Positions 16,437 to 24,565 are shown, counted from the stretch's first letter. The stretch is 64,000 nucleotides of DNA from Acidimicrobiaceae bacterium (GCA_020637235.1 JACJWG010000006.1:1-64000), one strand, 5' to 3'. Notes: generated from the sequence alone by a model not told the origin. Translations and numbers: made by a program.

Positions 16437-16709
16437 TCAACCGGTGAGCAACTCGGCGAGGCGGGCCTGTGCATGCGTCTCGTCGAGCTTCACCCGCACG
16501 TGCTTGCGTCGCGACGTGTGCCCACGCACGATCTCGACCGCCGACGCTCGTACGCCGAATGCCGCGGCCACGGCGACGCACACGGCTTCGTTGGCCTTGC
16601 CGTCCGCCGGGGGAGCGGTGACGGCCACGGCGAGCGCCCCGTCGTGGGCGCCGCCGACCGCGGTGCGCTTCGCCCCGGGGCGCACGTGGATGTCGAAGGC
16701 GAGCGTCAC
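16437..16709 (-). CDS. DUF167 (YggU) family protein
   Basis: A 90-residue DUF167 protein: FDIHVRPGAKRTAVGG at the N-terminus, LAVAVTAPPADGKANEAV (about 28-45) and the GHTSRRKHVRV segment are the family hallmarks. Function is not known for this widespread family. The GTG at 16707-16709 was chosen because the family N-terminus starts there. Confidence 0.88.
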   Translation of the reverse strand: MTLAFDIHVRPGAKRTAVGGAHDGALAVAVTAPPADGKANEAVCVAVAAAFGVRASAVEIVRGHTSRRKHVRVKLDETHAQARLAELLTG

Positions 16710-16821
16710 CGATTCGGCGCGACCTGCGCGCGGGCCGGTAGGTCGAGCAGGCGGGACGACATGCCGACGACGGTAGTGGCGACGCAATCAGCGGTCTCGT
16801 CATCGGGAGAGCAGCATCCGG

Positions 16822-16827
16822 TACGGT
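16822..16827 (+). promoter_or_regulatory. Putative leaderless -10 (TACGGT)
   Basis: TACGGT lies 7 nt before the ATG of the zinc-finger gene and abuts the palindrome that contains that ATG. Confidence 0.4.
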
Positions 16828-16846
16828 TTTCGTCATGACGGAAAAC
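16826..16846. promoter_or_regulatory. CGTCATGACG palindrome over the zinc-finger gene start
   Basis: The 10-bp palindrome CGTCATGACG is flanked by GTTTT on one side and GAAAAC on the other, and the start codon ATG is its centre. A nearly identical site in inverse orientation closes the same gene at 17213-17232, and the same 10-mer occurs in the prophage at 34165-34174. It is a candidate autoregulatory operator. Confidence 0.45.
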
Positions 16847-17215
16847 GTGGTTGCGTCCGAGTGTGAGGGGAGTGAAGCTCCGGCGGAGCGCCGATGCCGT
16901 TGGTGTCGATTCCCGCTGCCGGAGCGCACCGGTCGCGGACGACCCCGTGAGTTCTGCTCGCAGCGATGCCGCCAGTGGGACTGGGTGTCGCGCCAGCGGG
17001 CGCGCGAGCTGGCGCTGAGCGACGGCGAGCTCGTGATGGCGCGCACCGAGCTCGATGCGTTGCACGACGACCTGTACGTGCTCGAGTGTGCGGTCGCCGA
17101 CACGCGACGCGACCTCGATCACGACATGACCAAGGCCGAGCTGCGCGACGCGTTGCGGTGGTTGCTCGACGCCGCATCGCCGCTCGCCGACCGCAAGCTC
17201 GCCGCAGCCGGCTGA
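16835..17215 (+). CDS. Small treble-clef-like zinc-finger protein
   Basis: A 126-residue protein with four cysteines spaced C21-x2-C24 and C41-x3-C45 (CRWC and EFCSQRC), an FCS/treble-clef-like zinc knuckle preceded by a basic turn (ERTGRGRPRE). A long acidic helical tail follows (about 55-120). It is unlike known sigma or anti-sigma factors. The gene lies beside dif and is framed by two inverted CGTCATGACG sites. The prophage carries an ORF with the same cysteine plan across its attachment site. A DNA- or RNA-binding role is inferred; function unknown. Confidence 0.75.
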   Translation: MTENVVASECEGSEAPAERRCRWCRFPLPERTGRGRPREFCSQRCRQWDWVSRQRARELALSDGELVMARTELDALHDDLYVLECAVADTRRDLDHDMTKAELRDALRWLLDAASPLADRKLAAAG

Positions 17216-17232
17216 TTCCGTCATGACGAAAT
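17213..17232. promoter_or_regulatory. CGTCATGACG palindrome at the zinc-finger gene end
   Basis: CGTCATGACG at 17219-17228 with GATTC/AAATC flanks; its reverse complement matches the site at the gene start in about 18 of 20 positions. It overlaps the 3' end and stop of the gene. Confidence 0.45.
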
Positions 17233-17510
17233 CAAGGGATGGGTAGCGGGGGCGGGGATCGCCGACCTCCTGGGTGCCGGCCTCCACTCACCGGGGCTGA
17301 TCGCCGGCACCGGGTGGCGCCCAGAAGATGTCGCGCGGTGTTCCTGGGCGCCGCGGTCGGATTGCCGGGCTGGTCGGGCGTCAGCCATGGCGCCCAGGAG
17401 TCGCCCGACGTCTCGGGTGTCCGTGTGCCTCGACGCATGCCGCGCCCGACGTCGGCGCCCGGAGCCGTCGCGACGGGTGACCAGGGTGCCGGCGGTCGCC
17501 CGTTGTCGCT
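17229..17510. other. Non-coding host DNA next to dif with repeated GGCGCC motifs
   Basis: No convincing gene is seen on either strand. The motif GGGTGGCGCCCAGAA occurs at 17312; related pieces lie at 17344 (CTGGGCGCC), 17388 (TGGCGCCCAGGA) and inside the attachment repeat at 17524 (one change). These make alternating hairpins and may be a binding array. It is the chromosomal flank on the XerC side of dif. Confidence 0.5.
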
Positions 17511-17565
17511 GGTCGACGCGCTTGGGTGGCACCCAGAACCGTCGACACAACGCCCATAATCTTCG
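17511..17565. repeat. attL: 55-bp direct repeat ending in the XerC arm and centre of a dif-like site
   Basis: Matches 34556-34610 with a single mismatch (A at 17531, G at 34576). The last 17 bp are the XerC arm AACGCCCATAA and the centre TCTTCG. The next 11 bp (GGAGGTCTTCT) do not resemble a XerD arm, so this side is the hybrid, phage-derived junction. Confidence 0.85.
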
Positions 17566-17582
17566 GGAGGTCTTCTTGACAC
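17566..17582 (-). pseudogene. 5' fragment of the attP-spanning zinc-finger ORF
   Basis: GTG at 17580-17582 followed by 14 nt of phage coding sequence up to the crossover. In the circular phage this joins base 34610 and continues in frame for 424 nt to the stop at 34187, giving 147 codons. In the prophage the frame runs instead across attL into host DNA and stops at 17232. A TAGCGT -10 lies 7 nt upstream of the GTG, the same leaderless spacing as other genes here. Confidence 0.6.
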
Positions 17583-17590
17583 GACCAGGA

Positions 17591-17602
17591 CGCTAGCTAG
17601 CG
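17591..17602. promoter_or_regulatory. Perfect 12-bp palindrome between divergent phage genes
   Basis: CGCTAGCTAGCG is fully self-complementary. It overlaps the minus-strand -10 (TAGCGT, 17590-17595) of the attP-spanning ORF and lies 30 bp before the rightward gene at 17633; a TTGACA hexamer sits at 17576-17581. It is a probable operator of a two-way promoter. Confidence 0.55.
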
Positions 17603-17632
17603 ACAGCGACGACCCAAAGGTAGGTTCGCCAC

Positions 17633-17842
17633 ATGTCGGAACTCGCTGCCGCCCGCCAACTCCACGCCGAGATGAAGGGCTACATCAACGCCCTGCCAGA
17701 TGCTCCAGCCGCATCGGGTGACCTCAGCGTGAAGGAGAAGTTCGAGGAGGTGGACAGAATCGTGAACGCTGTACGCGAGATCACAGCGCGCCAGGTCATC
17801 ATCCTGGATCTCATCATCAGCCACCTCGAAGCGAGTCGGTGA
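17633..17842 (+). CDS. Small acidic phage protein of unknown function
   Basis: A 69-residue protein, predominantly helical, with heptad-like spacing in FEEVDRIVNAVREITARQVIILDLIISHLE. It may dimerise; it has no cysteines, signal or clear DNA-binding motif. AAAGGTAGG lies upstream of the ATG. It is the first gene inside the left end and is transcribed away from the attP-spanning ORF; a 12-bp palindrome lies between them. The position suggests a regulatory role, but this is inference. It converges with the endolysin gene. Confidence 0.6.
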   Translation: MSELAAARQLHAEMKGYINALPDAPAASGDLSVKEKFEEVDRIVNAVREITARQVIILDLIISHLEASR

Positions 17843-17860
17843 CCAAGGATCCGGAGTAGA

Positions 17861-18505
17861 TCAGGCGGCGGCGGCGATCCAGGCTTCGGTGTCGAGGACC
17901 CGTCGGGTCGGCTCGTCGCCGGTGACGAGACGGATGTGCCAGGGCTCGGACTGCAGCTCCCATGAGAGCCCGAAGGACTCCACGTTCGATCCGGTGCCGA
18001 TCCGCCAGGCACCGTCGACCATGTTCGGTGCGGACAGCCACGCCCACAAGAGCTTGTTCGAGGTGATGCCGACGACCTTCGAGCCGTTCCAGATGCCGAT
18101 GTCGAGCGCGATGCCGAGGCCGTGGTTGGAGGTGCCTGGCACGGCTGCCGTTGCTGGGGTGCCGCCGTTGACGCGCTTCTTGCACCACTTCTCGACGGAG
18201 CCGTCGCCGTTCGAGTCCCAGTGTTTGCAGCCACCGAGCGGGCCGTTGATGGCGTAGCGGCTGCGGAACAGGTCCTCTTGGGCCTGCAGCGACCGGTAGG
18301 CGTCGCCTGCGGACACGACGGAGAGCGTCTGGCCTGTCGACCCGAGGGCGGTCACGAAGAGCGCCTCGAAGGCCCTCTTGGCTGCGGGATGGATCGAGAC
18401 GTGGCCGACGCCGGGGGCGTACATCGTGGTGAGCTGGCAGGGCCCGAGCTGGCCGTTGCGCAGGCCACCCGAGGGCAGCGTGCCGGAGAGGATCGGGAGA
18501 CTCAC
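17861..18505 (-). CDS. Phage endolysin, M15 D-Ala-D-Ala carboxypeptidase-like peptidase
   Basis: A 214-residue M15/VanY-type zinc peptidase expected to cleave peptidoglycan stem peptides at lysis. Zinc ligands and catalytic residues are visible: His and Asp in GTSNHGLGIALDIG (SxHxxGxAxD), and Glu and His in LQSEPWHIRLV. An aromatic-poor N-terminal part (about 1-50) may aid wall binding; no signal peptide is seen, so export would need a holin. The GTG at 18503-18505 overlaps the fibre gene stop (GTGA); an in-frame GTG 18 nt upstream is the alternative start. It is the last gene of the leftward structural operon. Confidence 0.88.
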   Translation of the reverse strand: MSLPILSGTLPSGGLRNGQLGPCQLTTMYAPGVGHVSIHPAAKRAFEALFVTALGSTGQTLSVVSAGDAYRSLQAQEDLFRSRYAINGPLGGCKHWDSNGDGSVEKWCKKRVNGGTPATAAVPGTSNHGLGIALDIGIWNGSKVVGITSNKLLWAWLSAPNMVDGAWRIGTGSNVESFGLSWELQSEPWHIRLVTGDEPTRRVLDTEAWIAAAA

Positions 18506-19743
18506 GAGGCGACTCGCAACCACGTGTAGTGCGACAGACCCGACGACGTCGAGGCGACGCCTGCGTAGGGGTGGCCTGGATCGGCGAGGGCGCCGGTGCC
18601 GACGCCGTTCCTGTAGTACATGTACGGGGTCTGCCAGGCAGTGCCGGACCAGCGGATCGCGCCGAAGGTCATCTGGCCGTTGACGAAGCGCAGCGTGATC
18701 GACGACTCGTTGGAGGCCCAGACCTTGACGTACCGGCCCCGGGGGAGCGGCGTCGCGGTGAACGTGGCGTTGACCGAACCGACGGTGTTGAGCGGCCAGA
18801 GGCCTGCGTCGACGACGAGGTTGGTCGGCTGCCAGGCGTTGTCCGCTTCGTAGATGCCGAGACGGAGCACGGCGTCGGCCGTCCCAGCGACCGTGACCTC
18901 GTAGGTAAGGGCGTCGACGACGAGGTCATCCTCTTCGACCATGAACGGCTCGTACTGCTGTCGGTTGGCGGTGATGGCGCGCGTCGACCACGTGCCAATG
19001 GAGTTTCCGGGGATGCAGTACTCGACGAGCGCCGGTGTTCCGATGTCGATCACTGCAGCGTCGGAGCCAGGGTCGCCCTGGACGCCCTGGTCGCCGGTGC
19101 GCGAGAAGGTGACGATGGTGCCCGCGCCGGTGTTCACGAGCGAGCCGTGATGGGCGACGTAGGTGACCTGGATCTTGCGGTAACCGGTCGCGGTGACGAC
19201 GCCGGTGACGGCGTACATGATCCAGTTGGTCGTCGTCGACGTGGTGCGTGTCAGGCGGAGGTGTCCCTTGATCGTGGACGTGGAGTCGTCGAGCGAGTCG
19301 AGCCACGGCGTGATGTCAACCCCAGACGCGCTCGTGGTGTCGATGAAGATCTCAGTGACGAGGCTGTAGTCGGCGTTGTTGAGGCGTAGGACGCCGGATC
19401 CGGGCTTCACGTCGGTCGTGGCGAGGGCGTACGAGTACTGGACGGTCTCGCCTCCGCCAGCGACGCCCACGGCACCATCGGCGCCAGGGTCGCCCTGGGG
19501 GCCTTGGTCGCCTTGCGGGCCCTGCTCGCCCTGCGGGCCTTGGATGCCTTGGATGCCCTGGGGTCCCTGGATGCCCTGTTCGCCTTGCGGGCCGGTGTCG
19601 CCCTGGGGTCCTTGCGCGCCGGTGTCGCCCTTCGAGCCTTGGAGGCCTTGCGGACCCGGGACGCCGATCTCGCCGGGGATGGTGCGGCGCTCGTTCGAGA
19701 CGGTGATCTCGCGGCGCGTCGAAGAGACGGTGATGTCGCTCAT
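18502..19743 (-). CDS. Phage tail fibre with collagen-like Gly-X-Y region
   Basis: 413 residues: a short N-terminal segment (1-27) for attachment, then about 20 Gly-X-Y triplets rich in GPQGDQG and GIQGPQG units (about 28-92), then a beta-rich distal part (about 100-413) with a second short triplet run (TGDQGVQGDPG) in its middle. The collagen-like part would trimerise and the distal part would bind the host surface. ATG overlaps the upstream stop (ATGA). It is unrelated in detail to the chromosomal collagen-like protein at 36.5 kb. Confidence 0.8.
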   Translation of the reverse strand: MSDITVSSTRREITVSNERRTIPGEIGVPGPQGLQGSKGDTGAQGPQGDTGPQGEQGIQGPQGIQGIQGPQGEQGPQGDQGPQGDPGADGAVGVAGGGETVQYSYALATTDVKPGSGVLRLNNADYSLVTEIFIDTTSASGVDITPWLDSLDDSTSTIKGHLRLTRTTSTTTNWIMYAVTGVVTATGYRKIQVTYVAHHGSLVNTGAGTIVTFSRTGDQGVQGDPGSDAAVIDIGTPALVEYCIPGNSIGTWSTRAITANRQQYEPFMVEEDDLVVDALTYEVTVAGTADAVLRLGIYEADNAWQPTNLVVDAGLWPLNTVGSVNATFTATPLPRGRYVKVWASNESSITLRFVNGQMTFGAIRWSGTAWQTPYMYYRNGVGTGALADPGHPYAGVASTSSGLSHYTWLRVAS

Positions 19744-20060
19744 CGGGTCACCTGTGGGACGAGACGGACAGGGCCGTGGAGGGCGATCTCCTTCGTTCCG
19801 TCCACGTACGTGATGACGAGGTCGTAGACGCCTGGTCCGGTCATGGCGGCCGTCGTGTCGGCGTCGATGGTGAGCGTCATCGTGGTGTCGCTGGTGATCT
19901 CGATGCCGTCGTCGGTGTCGATGTCCACGACCGCGGTCGACGAGTTGTAGAAGCGTCGGACCTGCAGCTGGGCGCTGGCACCGGTGAGGCCTCCATCGGC
20001 GAACGTGAGCGTCCGCGTGAAGGTCTCGCCTTGGTGGATGGTGAGGGCGTGTTCGCTCAT
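19740..20060 (-). CDS. Small phage tail/baseplate-associated beta-rich protein
   Basis: 106 residues, beta-strand rich (HALTIHQGETFTRTLTF, TMTLTIDADTTAAM, YDLVITYVDGTKEIALHG). This resembles Ig-like or BppU-type modules found beside fibre genes. No catalytic motif. It sits between the collar-domain protein and the collagen-like fibre, with overlap to the latter, suggesting an adhesion-apparatus component. Specific role unknown. Confidence 0.6.
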   Translation of the reverse strand: MSEHALTIHQGETFTRTLTFADGGLTGASAQLQVRRFYNSSTAVVDIDTDDGIEITSDTTMTLTIDADTTAAMTGPGVYDLVITYVDGTKEIALHGPVRLVPQVTR

Positions 20061-20062
20061 GG

Positions 20063-20761
20063 TCAGTGGGCCTTGATGATGAAGCTCAGCGCGAGGTGCG
20101 CTGGGGTGATGTCGAGCGCGGTGCCGGAACCGACCGAGGACGTGGTGCCCGAGAAGGTGTGCGAGTGGCTGCCGTCGGCACCGATGCCGTGGGCGTGACG
20201 TGCGGTCGCACCGGTCGTCGCGTACGAGCCCGAGGTCTCGGCGTAGATGGCGGAGGTGCCGCCGTCGTGGGCGTCGAGGAGGATCGGACCCGAGGCGGTC
20301 ACGAACGCCTGGCCGTTGACCGAGTGGTGTGTGTGGTCGGGGGAGTCGTCGCCGGTGACACCACCATGGGCGTGGGAGCCGTTCGTCGACGTGGTGCCGC
20401 TGTAGGTGTGCGAGTGGGCGGGCAGGTTGGCTTCCGCGATCGTCTTCGTGTTCGCGCCACCGGTCGAGCCGAGCGAGGTCGTGCCAGCTCCGATCGGGAA
20501 CCGGTTGGCCATGTTCGGCAGGACGAGACTGGAGCCGGACTTCCACGACGCGGGGGCGACGGCCCACAGGTCGGGATAGAGGGTCTGTGCGCCGGAGACG
20601 GTCGCACCGTTGAGCAGGAGCCAGCCTGTCGGCGCGCTCGACCCGACGTAGGGATAGATGACGCCAGCGGGCGCCGAGGCGTTGACCGCGGCTTCCATGG
20701 TGTTGATCGAGTCTTCGGACCAGTAGTCGCCGTCGATGAGGCCGAGTTCGAGAAGAGGCAT
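20063..20761 (-). CDS. Phage tail collar-domain protein
   Basis: 232 residues. The tail-collar fold is visible at about 30-95: GVIYPYVGSSAPTGWLLLNG, then YPDLWAV and LPNMANRFPIGAG. A His-rich region follows with repeated HxH pairs (HSHTYSG, HAHGG, HTHHS, HAHGIG, HSHTFSG), as in metal-binding receptor-binding tips of the microcystin-dependent/short-tail-fibre type. The C-terminus ends in ALSFIIKAH, typical of collar proteins. It is probably a distal fibre or receptor-binding protein. Confidence 0.8.
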   Translation of the reverse strand: MPLLELGLIDGDYWSEDSINTMEAAVNASAPAGVIYPYVGSSAPTGWLLLNGATVSGAQTLYPDLWAVAPASWKSGSSLVLPNMANRFPIGAGTTSLGSTGGANTKTIAEANLPAHSHTYSGTTSTNGSHAHGGVTGDDSPDHTHHSVNGQAFVTASGPILLDAHDGGTSAIYAETSGSYATTGATARHAHGIGADGSHSHTFSGTTSSVGSGTALDITPAHLALSFIIKAH

Positions 20762-20773
20762 GGTGATCTCCGA

Positions 20774-21301
20774 TCAGGCGGGGCCGACGCGGTACATGGC
20801 GAAGAAGCCGAGGGCGTCGCCGACGTTGATGTTCTTGTTCGAGCCGGAGTTCTGGAACGCCTGCACCTCGATGTAGTCGCCGGGCACGAGCTTCATCGGG
20901 ATCGCTCCCTGTACGGTCACGCCGTTCGTGGTGTCATTCTTCGACTGGCCAAGGGCGTACCGAGTTGCTCCGCCGTTCTTGATGACCCACGCTGCGACGA
21001 CCTCGGTGGCAGGCGCGCAGTAGACGTTGAAGCTGACCATGTAGAGCCCACCGAGGCCCGCAGGGATCGTGAAGCGGCTCGGATTGGTGCTCGTGTCGTG
21101 GAAGCCGTGAGTGTCGAAGTCTTCGGCTCCGGTCCACTGGACGTTGTTGTTCGAGCCGCTCGTGATCGTCTGACCGATGTTCTCTCGGGCGACGACGCCA
21201 GGGATGACGCCGCCCGGGATGATCGAGTTGAGTGCGTCCGCGACGGAGTCGCCCCAGGCCTTGGTGATGAACGCACCCGATGTTGGGTTGGTGATGGTCA
21301 T
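20774..21301 (-). CDS. C1q/TNF-like phage structural protein
   Basis: 175 residues: a short N-terminal helix-rich part (1-45) and a C-terminal jelly-roll-like domain (about 50-175) with FTIPAGLGGLYMVSFNVYC, VQGAIPMKLVPGDYIEVQAFQ and a Gly-Phe-Phe end (LGFFAMYRVG), the pattern of C1q-like receptor-binding modules. It lies between the minor tail protein and the collar protein. ATG at 21299-21301 is the first start after the upstream gene's end. Receptor binding is inferred. Confidence 0.65.
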   Translation of the reverse strand: MTITNPTSGAFITKAWGDSVADALNSIIPGGVIPGVVARENIGQTITSGSNNNVQWTGAEDFDTHGFHDTSTNPSRFTIPAGLGGLYMVSFNVYCAPATEVVAAWVIKNGGATRYALGQSKNDTTNGVTVQGAIPMKLVPGDYIEVQAFQNSGSNKNINVGDALGFFAMYRVGPA

Positions 21302-21308
21302 GGGCTCC

Positions 21309-22595
21309 TCAGCTCCAGTAGCTCTTGTCCCAGCGGGTCTCGTCCCAGATCGCCGGTCCGTCGGTGACGGCCCACATCGAGTCGACCTCGACGTCGAACT
21401 CGACAGCGCAGGACCAGACGATCCCGCGGTTGGCTCGTGGGGTGATCTGGTGCGACATGCGCGCGATCGAGTAGTCGGCGAACCGGACGTTCGACGTGGG
21501 GTCGTCGATGTGGACCATGTCGCCGATGTCGGCGCGCTTGAGGAACTCCCAAGTCGCTGCGGACTGGGCTTCGAGGCGCACCGATTCCGGGCGGTACGTG
21601 ACGTCTCCACGTCCGAGGACGCGTGCGGCGAGATGGATCATGTCGGCGTCGCCACCGGGGTCGATGGTGACCATGTCGGTCTTCGAGGCCGAACGGCGTT
21701 GGTACCGCGAGGCGATGCCGGAGTTCGTGTAGGTCGTGGGGACCCCGAACGCTCGACCTGCGGAGAAGTCGGCGAGGAGGCGGACGTCGTCGTTCTGTGT
21801 GACGAGCGAGTCGAGGACCACAGGTACGTCGGTGCCGAGGGCCCGGTAGTCCTCGTGCAGCCATTGGACGGCCCGGTCGGTGATGTCGAGGTTGCCGTCC
21901 TTGCCGGAGCGGACCACGTAGTCGATGGAGTCGGTGACCTTGCGCAGCTCGCTCATGAGGTCGGTGTCGATCGTGGTGCCCTGCAGCGCGAAGCCCGAGG
22001 TCGGTGTCGTGACGGTGTAGGTGGCGTCGAATTGCCAGTCAGCGGCGTTGAGGATCCGGTCGAAGCGGTCGACGATCGACTCGCCTGCTCCGACCGGTGA
22101 CGCCAGCTCAGGGTCGTCGTTGTTCGCCAGGAGGAACGACGTCTCCCAGCATCGGATCTCGACGAAGTTCGCACGCCCACGAGCGCGTGGGGTTTCGTTC
22201 CAGGACTGAACGAGGCCGGTGAACATCGGCCACCATTCGGAGTCGTTGCCGAGCCCGAAGCGGACGAGAGTCGCGGGCGCATGGAATGGCGAGACGAACG
22301 GGCTGTACTTGCGGTCGTGGTTGCGGAGCCGGATCGTTGCTTCGCCTGCGATCGGCGGGCTCCCTGGGGTGCCTCCACGTGTGAACTGGACGCCAGCCCA
22401 GTCGGCGGTGACGTCGCGCCAGCGGACACCACCGATCGGTGATGTGCCGATGATGAAGCTGCCAGGCGACGACCCGATCGGAAGCGAGTCGGACACGAAG
22501 GCGGCCTGGACGATGAACCGGTAGTCGCTGTAGCCCGAGGGCATGCCCATCGTGGAGGTGACGGGCGTGTCGATGAGGTCGGTGTAGTTGCTCAT
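21309..22595 (-). CDS. Phage minor tail protein
   Basis: 428 residues, located directly after the tape measure gene (start overlaps its stop, ATGA), where siphophages encode distal-tail or tail-hub proteins. It contains a beta-rich N-terminus with the motif GEATIRLRNHDRKYSPF, and later VDRFDRILNAADW and ITDRAVQWL, seen in actinophage minor tail proteins. No enzymatic motif is obvious. It probably links the tail tip to the fibres encoded downstream. Confidence 0.7.
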   Translation of the reverse strand: MSNYTDLIDTPVTSTMGMPSGYSDYRFIVQAAFVSDSLPIGSSPGSFIIGTSPIGGVRWRDVTADWAGVQFTRGGTPGSPPIAGEATIRLRNHDRKYSPFVSPFHAPATLVRFGLGNDSEWWPMFTGLVQSWNETPRARGRANFVEIRCWETSFLLANNDDPELASPVGAGESIVDRFDRILNAADWQFDATYTVTTPTSGFALQGTTIDTDLMSELRKVTDSIDYVVRSGKDGNLDITDRAVQWLHEDYRALGTDVPVVLDSLVTQNDDVRLLADFSAGRAFGVPTTYTNSGIASRYQRRSASKTDMVTIDPGGDADMIHLAARVLGRGDVTYRPESVRLEAQSAATWEFLKRADIGDMVHIDDPTSNVRFADYSIARMSHQITPRANRGIVWSCAVEFDVEVDSMWAVTDGPAIWDETRWDKSYWS

Positions 22596-24565
22596 CGGCC
22601 ACCTCGACGTCGGAAGTCGACCGTGGCGGCAGCGACCTGGGATGGTGCGACGCCGGGCGGGAAGTAGTTGTTGACGACCGTCGTGGACGTGGACGACGTG
22701 GAGGTGTCGCTGGTCGACGGGCGCCAGATGGCGTCGATGCCGTCGTCTTCGCGTTCGGTCCAGCCGCGGGCCTTGAGGTTGTCGTAGAAGGCGTCGGTGA
22801 CCTCACCGCGGCGGATCATGTCGGACGCCTTGAGGCCTTGCTCTTCGAGCCAGAAGGCGAACTCGCGGTTCTTCTGGCGCTCCAGGAGTGCCGCTTGTTC
22901 GTTGGCGATGCGCTCGCGTTCGCGTTGCTCGTCTTCGAGGATCTTGATCTTCTCGTCGGCGGCCTTCTTCTCGGCGTCGACCTGATCCTGGAGGGCGCGG
23001 GCCTTCGCGTCGTCGAGGGCCTTGATCTCGTTGAAGAACCGGACGTACTCGTCCTGGTGCTTCTCGTACATGGCGAGCCGCATCTGGAGGTAGGCGCGGT
23101 AGTCCTCTTCGGAGTAGCCGCCGATCTCGAACAGGTTGGCGACAGCGCTGTCCCATTCGGCCATCGGGTCGGACGCCGATCCGCCTCCGCCTCCGCCCGA
23201 GGACGATCCGCCTCCGCCTCCACCTCCGCTGTAGGTGGGCGTGCCGAACGAGCCTCCCCACGTGGTGGTGTTCTTGTCGCCGGTGCCTTGCGCCGAGCCG
23301 CGGCCAGCGGTGCGGCCCTGGTTGAGCGAGACGTAGATCGCCGCGACCCGATCACGGATCAACTGGTTCAGGAGGCCTTCAACGGCGTTGTAGTCGCCAC
23401 GGTTCAGCGCAGCCCGGATCTCGGTCTGCTGTTCGGCGGGGACCTTGTCGAGGACGTCGAGCCATTCCGTGATCGACGCCATTCGACGACGGTGGGCCTC
23501 CTCTTGGAAGTCCTGTTCGTCGCGCGACAGCTTCTCGGCGTTGGCGCGGTTCTGTTGGAGCGCGCGGTCGACTGCCTCGGCTGCGTCGATGCCGAGCTGG
23601 CTCGACTCCGTCCACGACTGGCCGTAGCGCCGCGTGGTCTCCTCCGCCTGGCGTGCCGCTCGTTCGGCTTCGTAGATCGCCTCAGCCATGTAGCGCTGCA
23701 TGTCGCCCGAGACCTGACCGGACTCGGTGAGGAGGTCGTAGGCCCGCTTGAGGCCGGGGAGGTTGTTGTTGGCGAGTTGGTCGATGGCGGCCATGGGACC
23801 GCCTTCGAGGAGCGAGTTGAAGATCAAGTCGAACGTGGTCTGAGCGACCATGTCGTCGGCGACCGTCGACAGGTTCTCCATCGCCTGTTCCATCGCTGCG
23901 ATGTGCTCGGCGGACGCCTTCGCGTTCTGGCTGACAGCGAACAGGCCCGCGCCGACGAGCGCCATCGGGCCGACGAACTTGCCGAGGCTGGACAGCGAGA
24001 TGTTGCCGTCGACGGCGTACTCCGCCAGCTGACCCATGGCGACGCCTGCGGTGCCAGCGACACCTCCGAGGGCGCCGAGATCCTGGACCGAGTTGCCGAC
24101 GAGGTTGGCGAACACCGAACGGGTCTGCTCGCCCGAGCGGTTCACGTTGTCGAGGCTCGACACGACACGGGCACCCGAGGAGTCGAGACGCCCGAGTTCG
24201 CCTTGGGTGTTGCGGATCGTGGCGGCGAACGAGTCCGCTTCGGCCGCGACCTCGTCGTAGGTGAAGCCGAGACGACGGAGATCGGCGACCAGGCCTTCGA
24301 CGGAGCCGCCAGCCTTCTCGGCTGCAGCGACCGCCTCCGGGCCGAGGGCTGCGGTCATGCGTTCCACGGCGTTCGTGGCACCGGTGACCTCGGTGCGCAT
24401 CGACTCGACGGCGTTCTCCATCGCCGACGCGAACTTCTCGCCTGCGGTGCGCGTGTCCTCGAAGTCCTTGCCGAGCCGCTTCGTTTCGCGCGCGGCGGCC
24501 TGCAGGTTGGCCTGCGCCTTCTTCGTGGCGATGTCGAGGTCGAGTCTCAGCTCTTCGCGAGCCAT
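22592..24565 (-). CDS. Phage tape measure protein
   Basis: 657 residues, the longest phage gene, at the standard position after the major tail and assembly genes. The N-terminal half is Ala/Glu/Arg-rich coiled coil (ATKKAQANLQAAARETKRL) with a hydrophobic segment VGPMALVGAGLFAVSQN (about 205-222). A glycine/serine linker (GGGGGGGSSSGGGGGG) near residue 445 precedes a strongly helical charged C-terminal part. At about 1.5 angstrom per residue the tail would be near 100 nm, or shorter if the C-terminus is cleaved. The start overlaps the upstream gene by 19 bp. Confidence 0.85.
   Translation of the reverse strand: MAREELRLDLDIATKKAQANLQAAARETKRLGKDFEDTRTAGEKFASAMENAVESMRTEVTGATNAVERMTAALGPEAVAAAEKAGGSVEGLVADLRRLGFTYDEVAAEADSFAATIRNTQGELGRLDSSGARVVSSLDNVNRSGEQTRSVFANLVGNSVQDLGALGGVAGTAGVAMGQLAEYAVDGNISLSSLGKFVGPMALVGAGLFAVSQNAKASAEHIAAMEQAMENLSTVADDMVAQTTFDLIFNSLLEGGPMAAIDQLANNNLPGLKRAYDLLTESGQVSGDMQRYMAEAIYEAERAARQAEETTRRYGQSWTESSQLGIDAAEAVDRALQQNRANAEKLSRDEQDFQEEAHRRRMASITEWLDVLDKVPAEQQTEIRAALNRGDYNAVEGLLNQLIRDRVAAIYVSLNQGRTAGRGSAQGTGDKNTTTWGGSFGTPTYSGGGGGGGSSSGGGGGGSASDPMAEWDSAVANLFEIGGYSEEDYRAYLQMRLAMYEKHQDEYVRFFNEIKALDDAKARALQDQVDAEKKAADEKIKILEDEQRERERIANEQAALLERQKNREFAFWLEEQGLKASDMIRRGEVTDAFYDNLKARGWTEREDDGIDAIWRPSTSDTSTSSTSTTVVNNYFPPGVAPSQVAAATVDFRRRGGR

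Noticed and set aside
17511..17565. tRNA 3' end as attachment site
   Set aside because: The repeat contains no T-arm or acceptor features; the dif arms explain it better.
17232..17582. 116-residue frame on the minus strand across attL
   Set aside because: Only its first 17 nt are phage coding sequence; the rest is the chance continuation into repeat-rich host DNA with no family resemblance.
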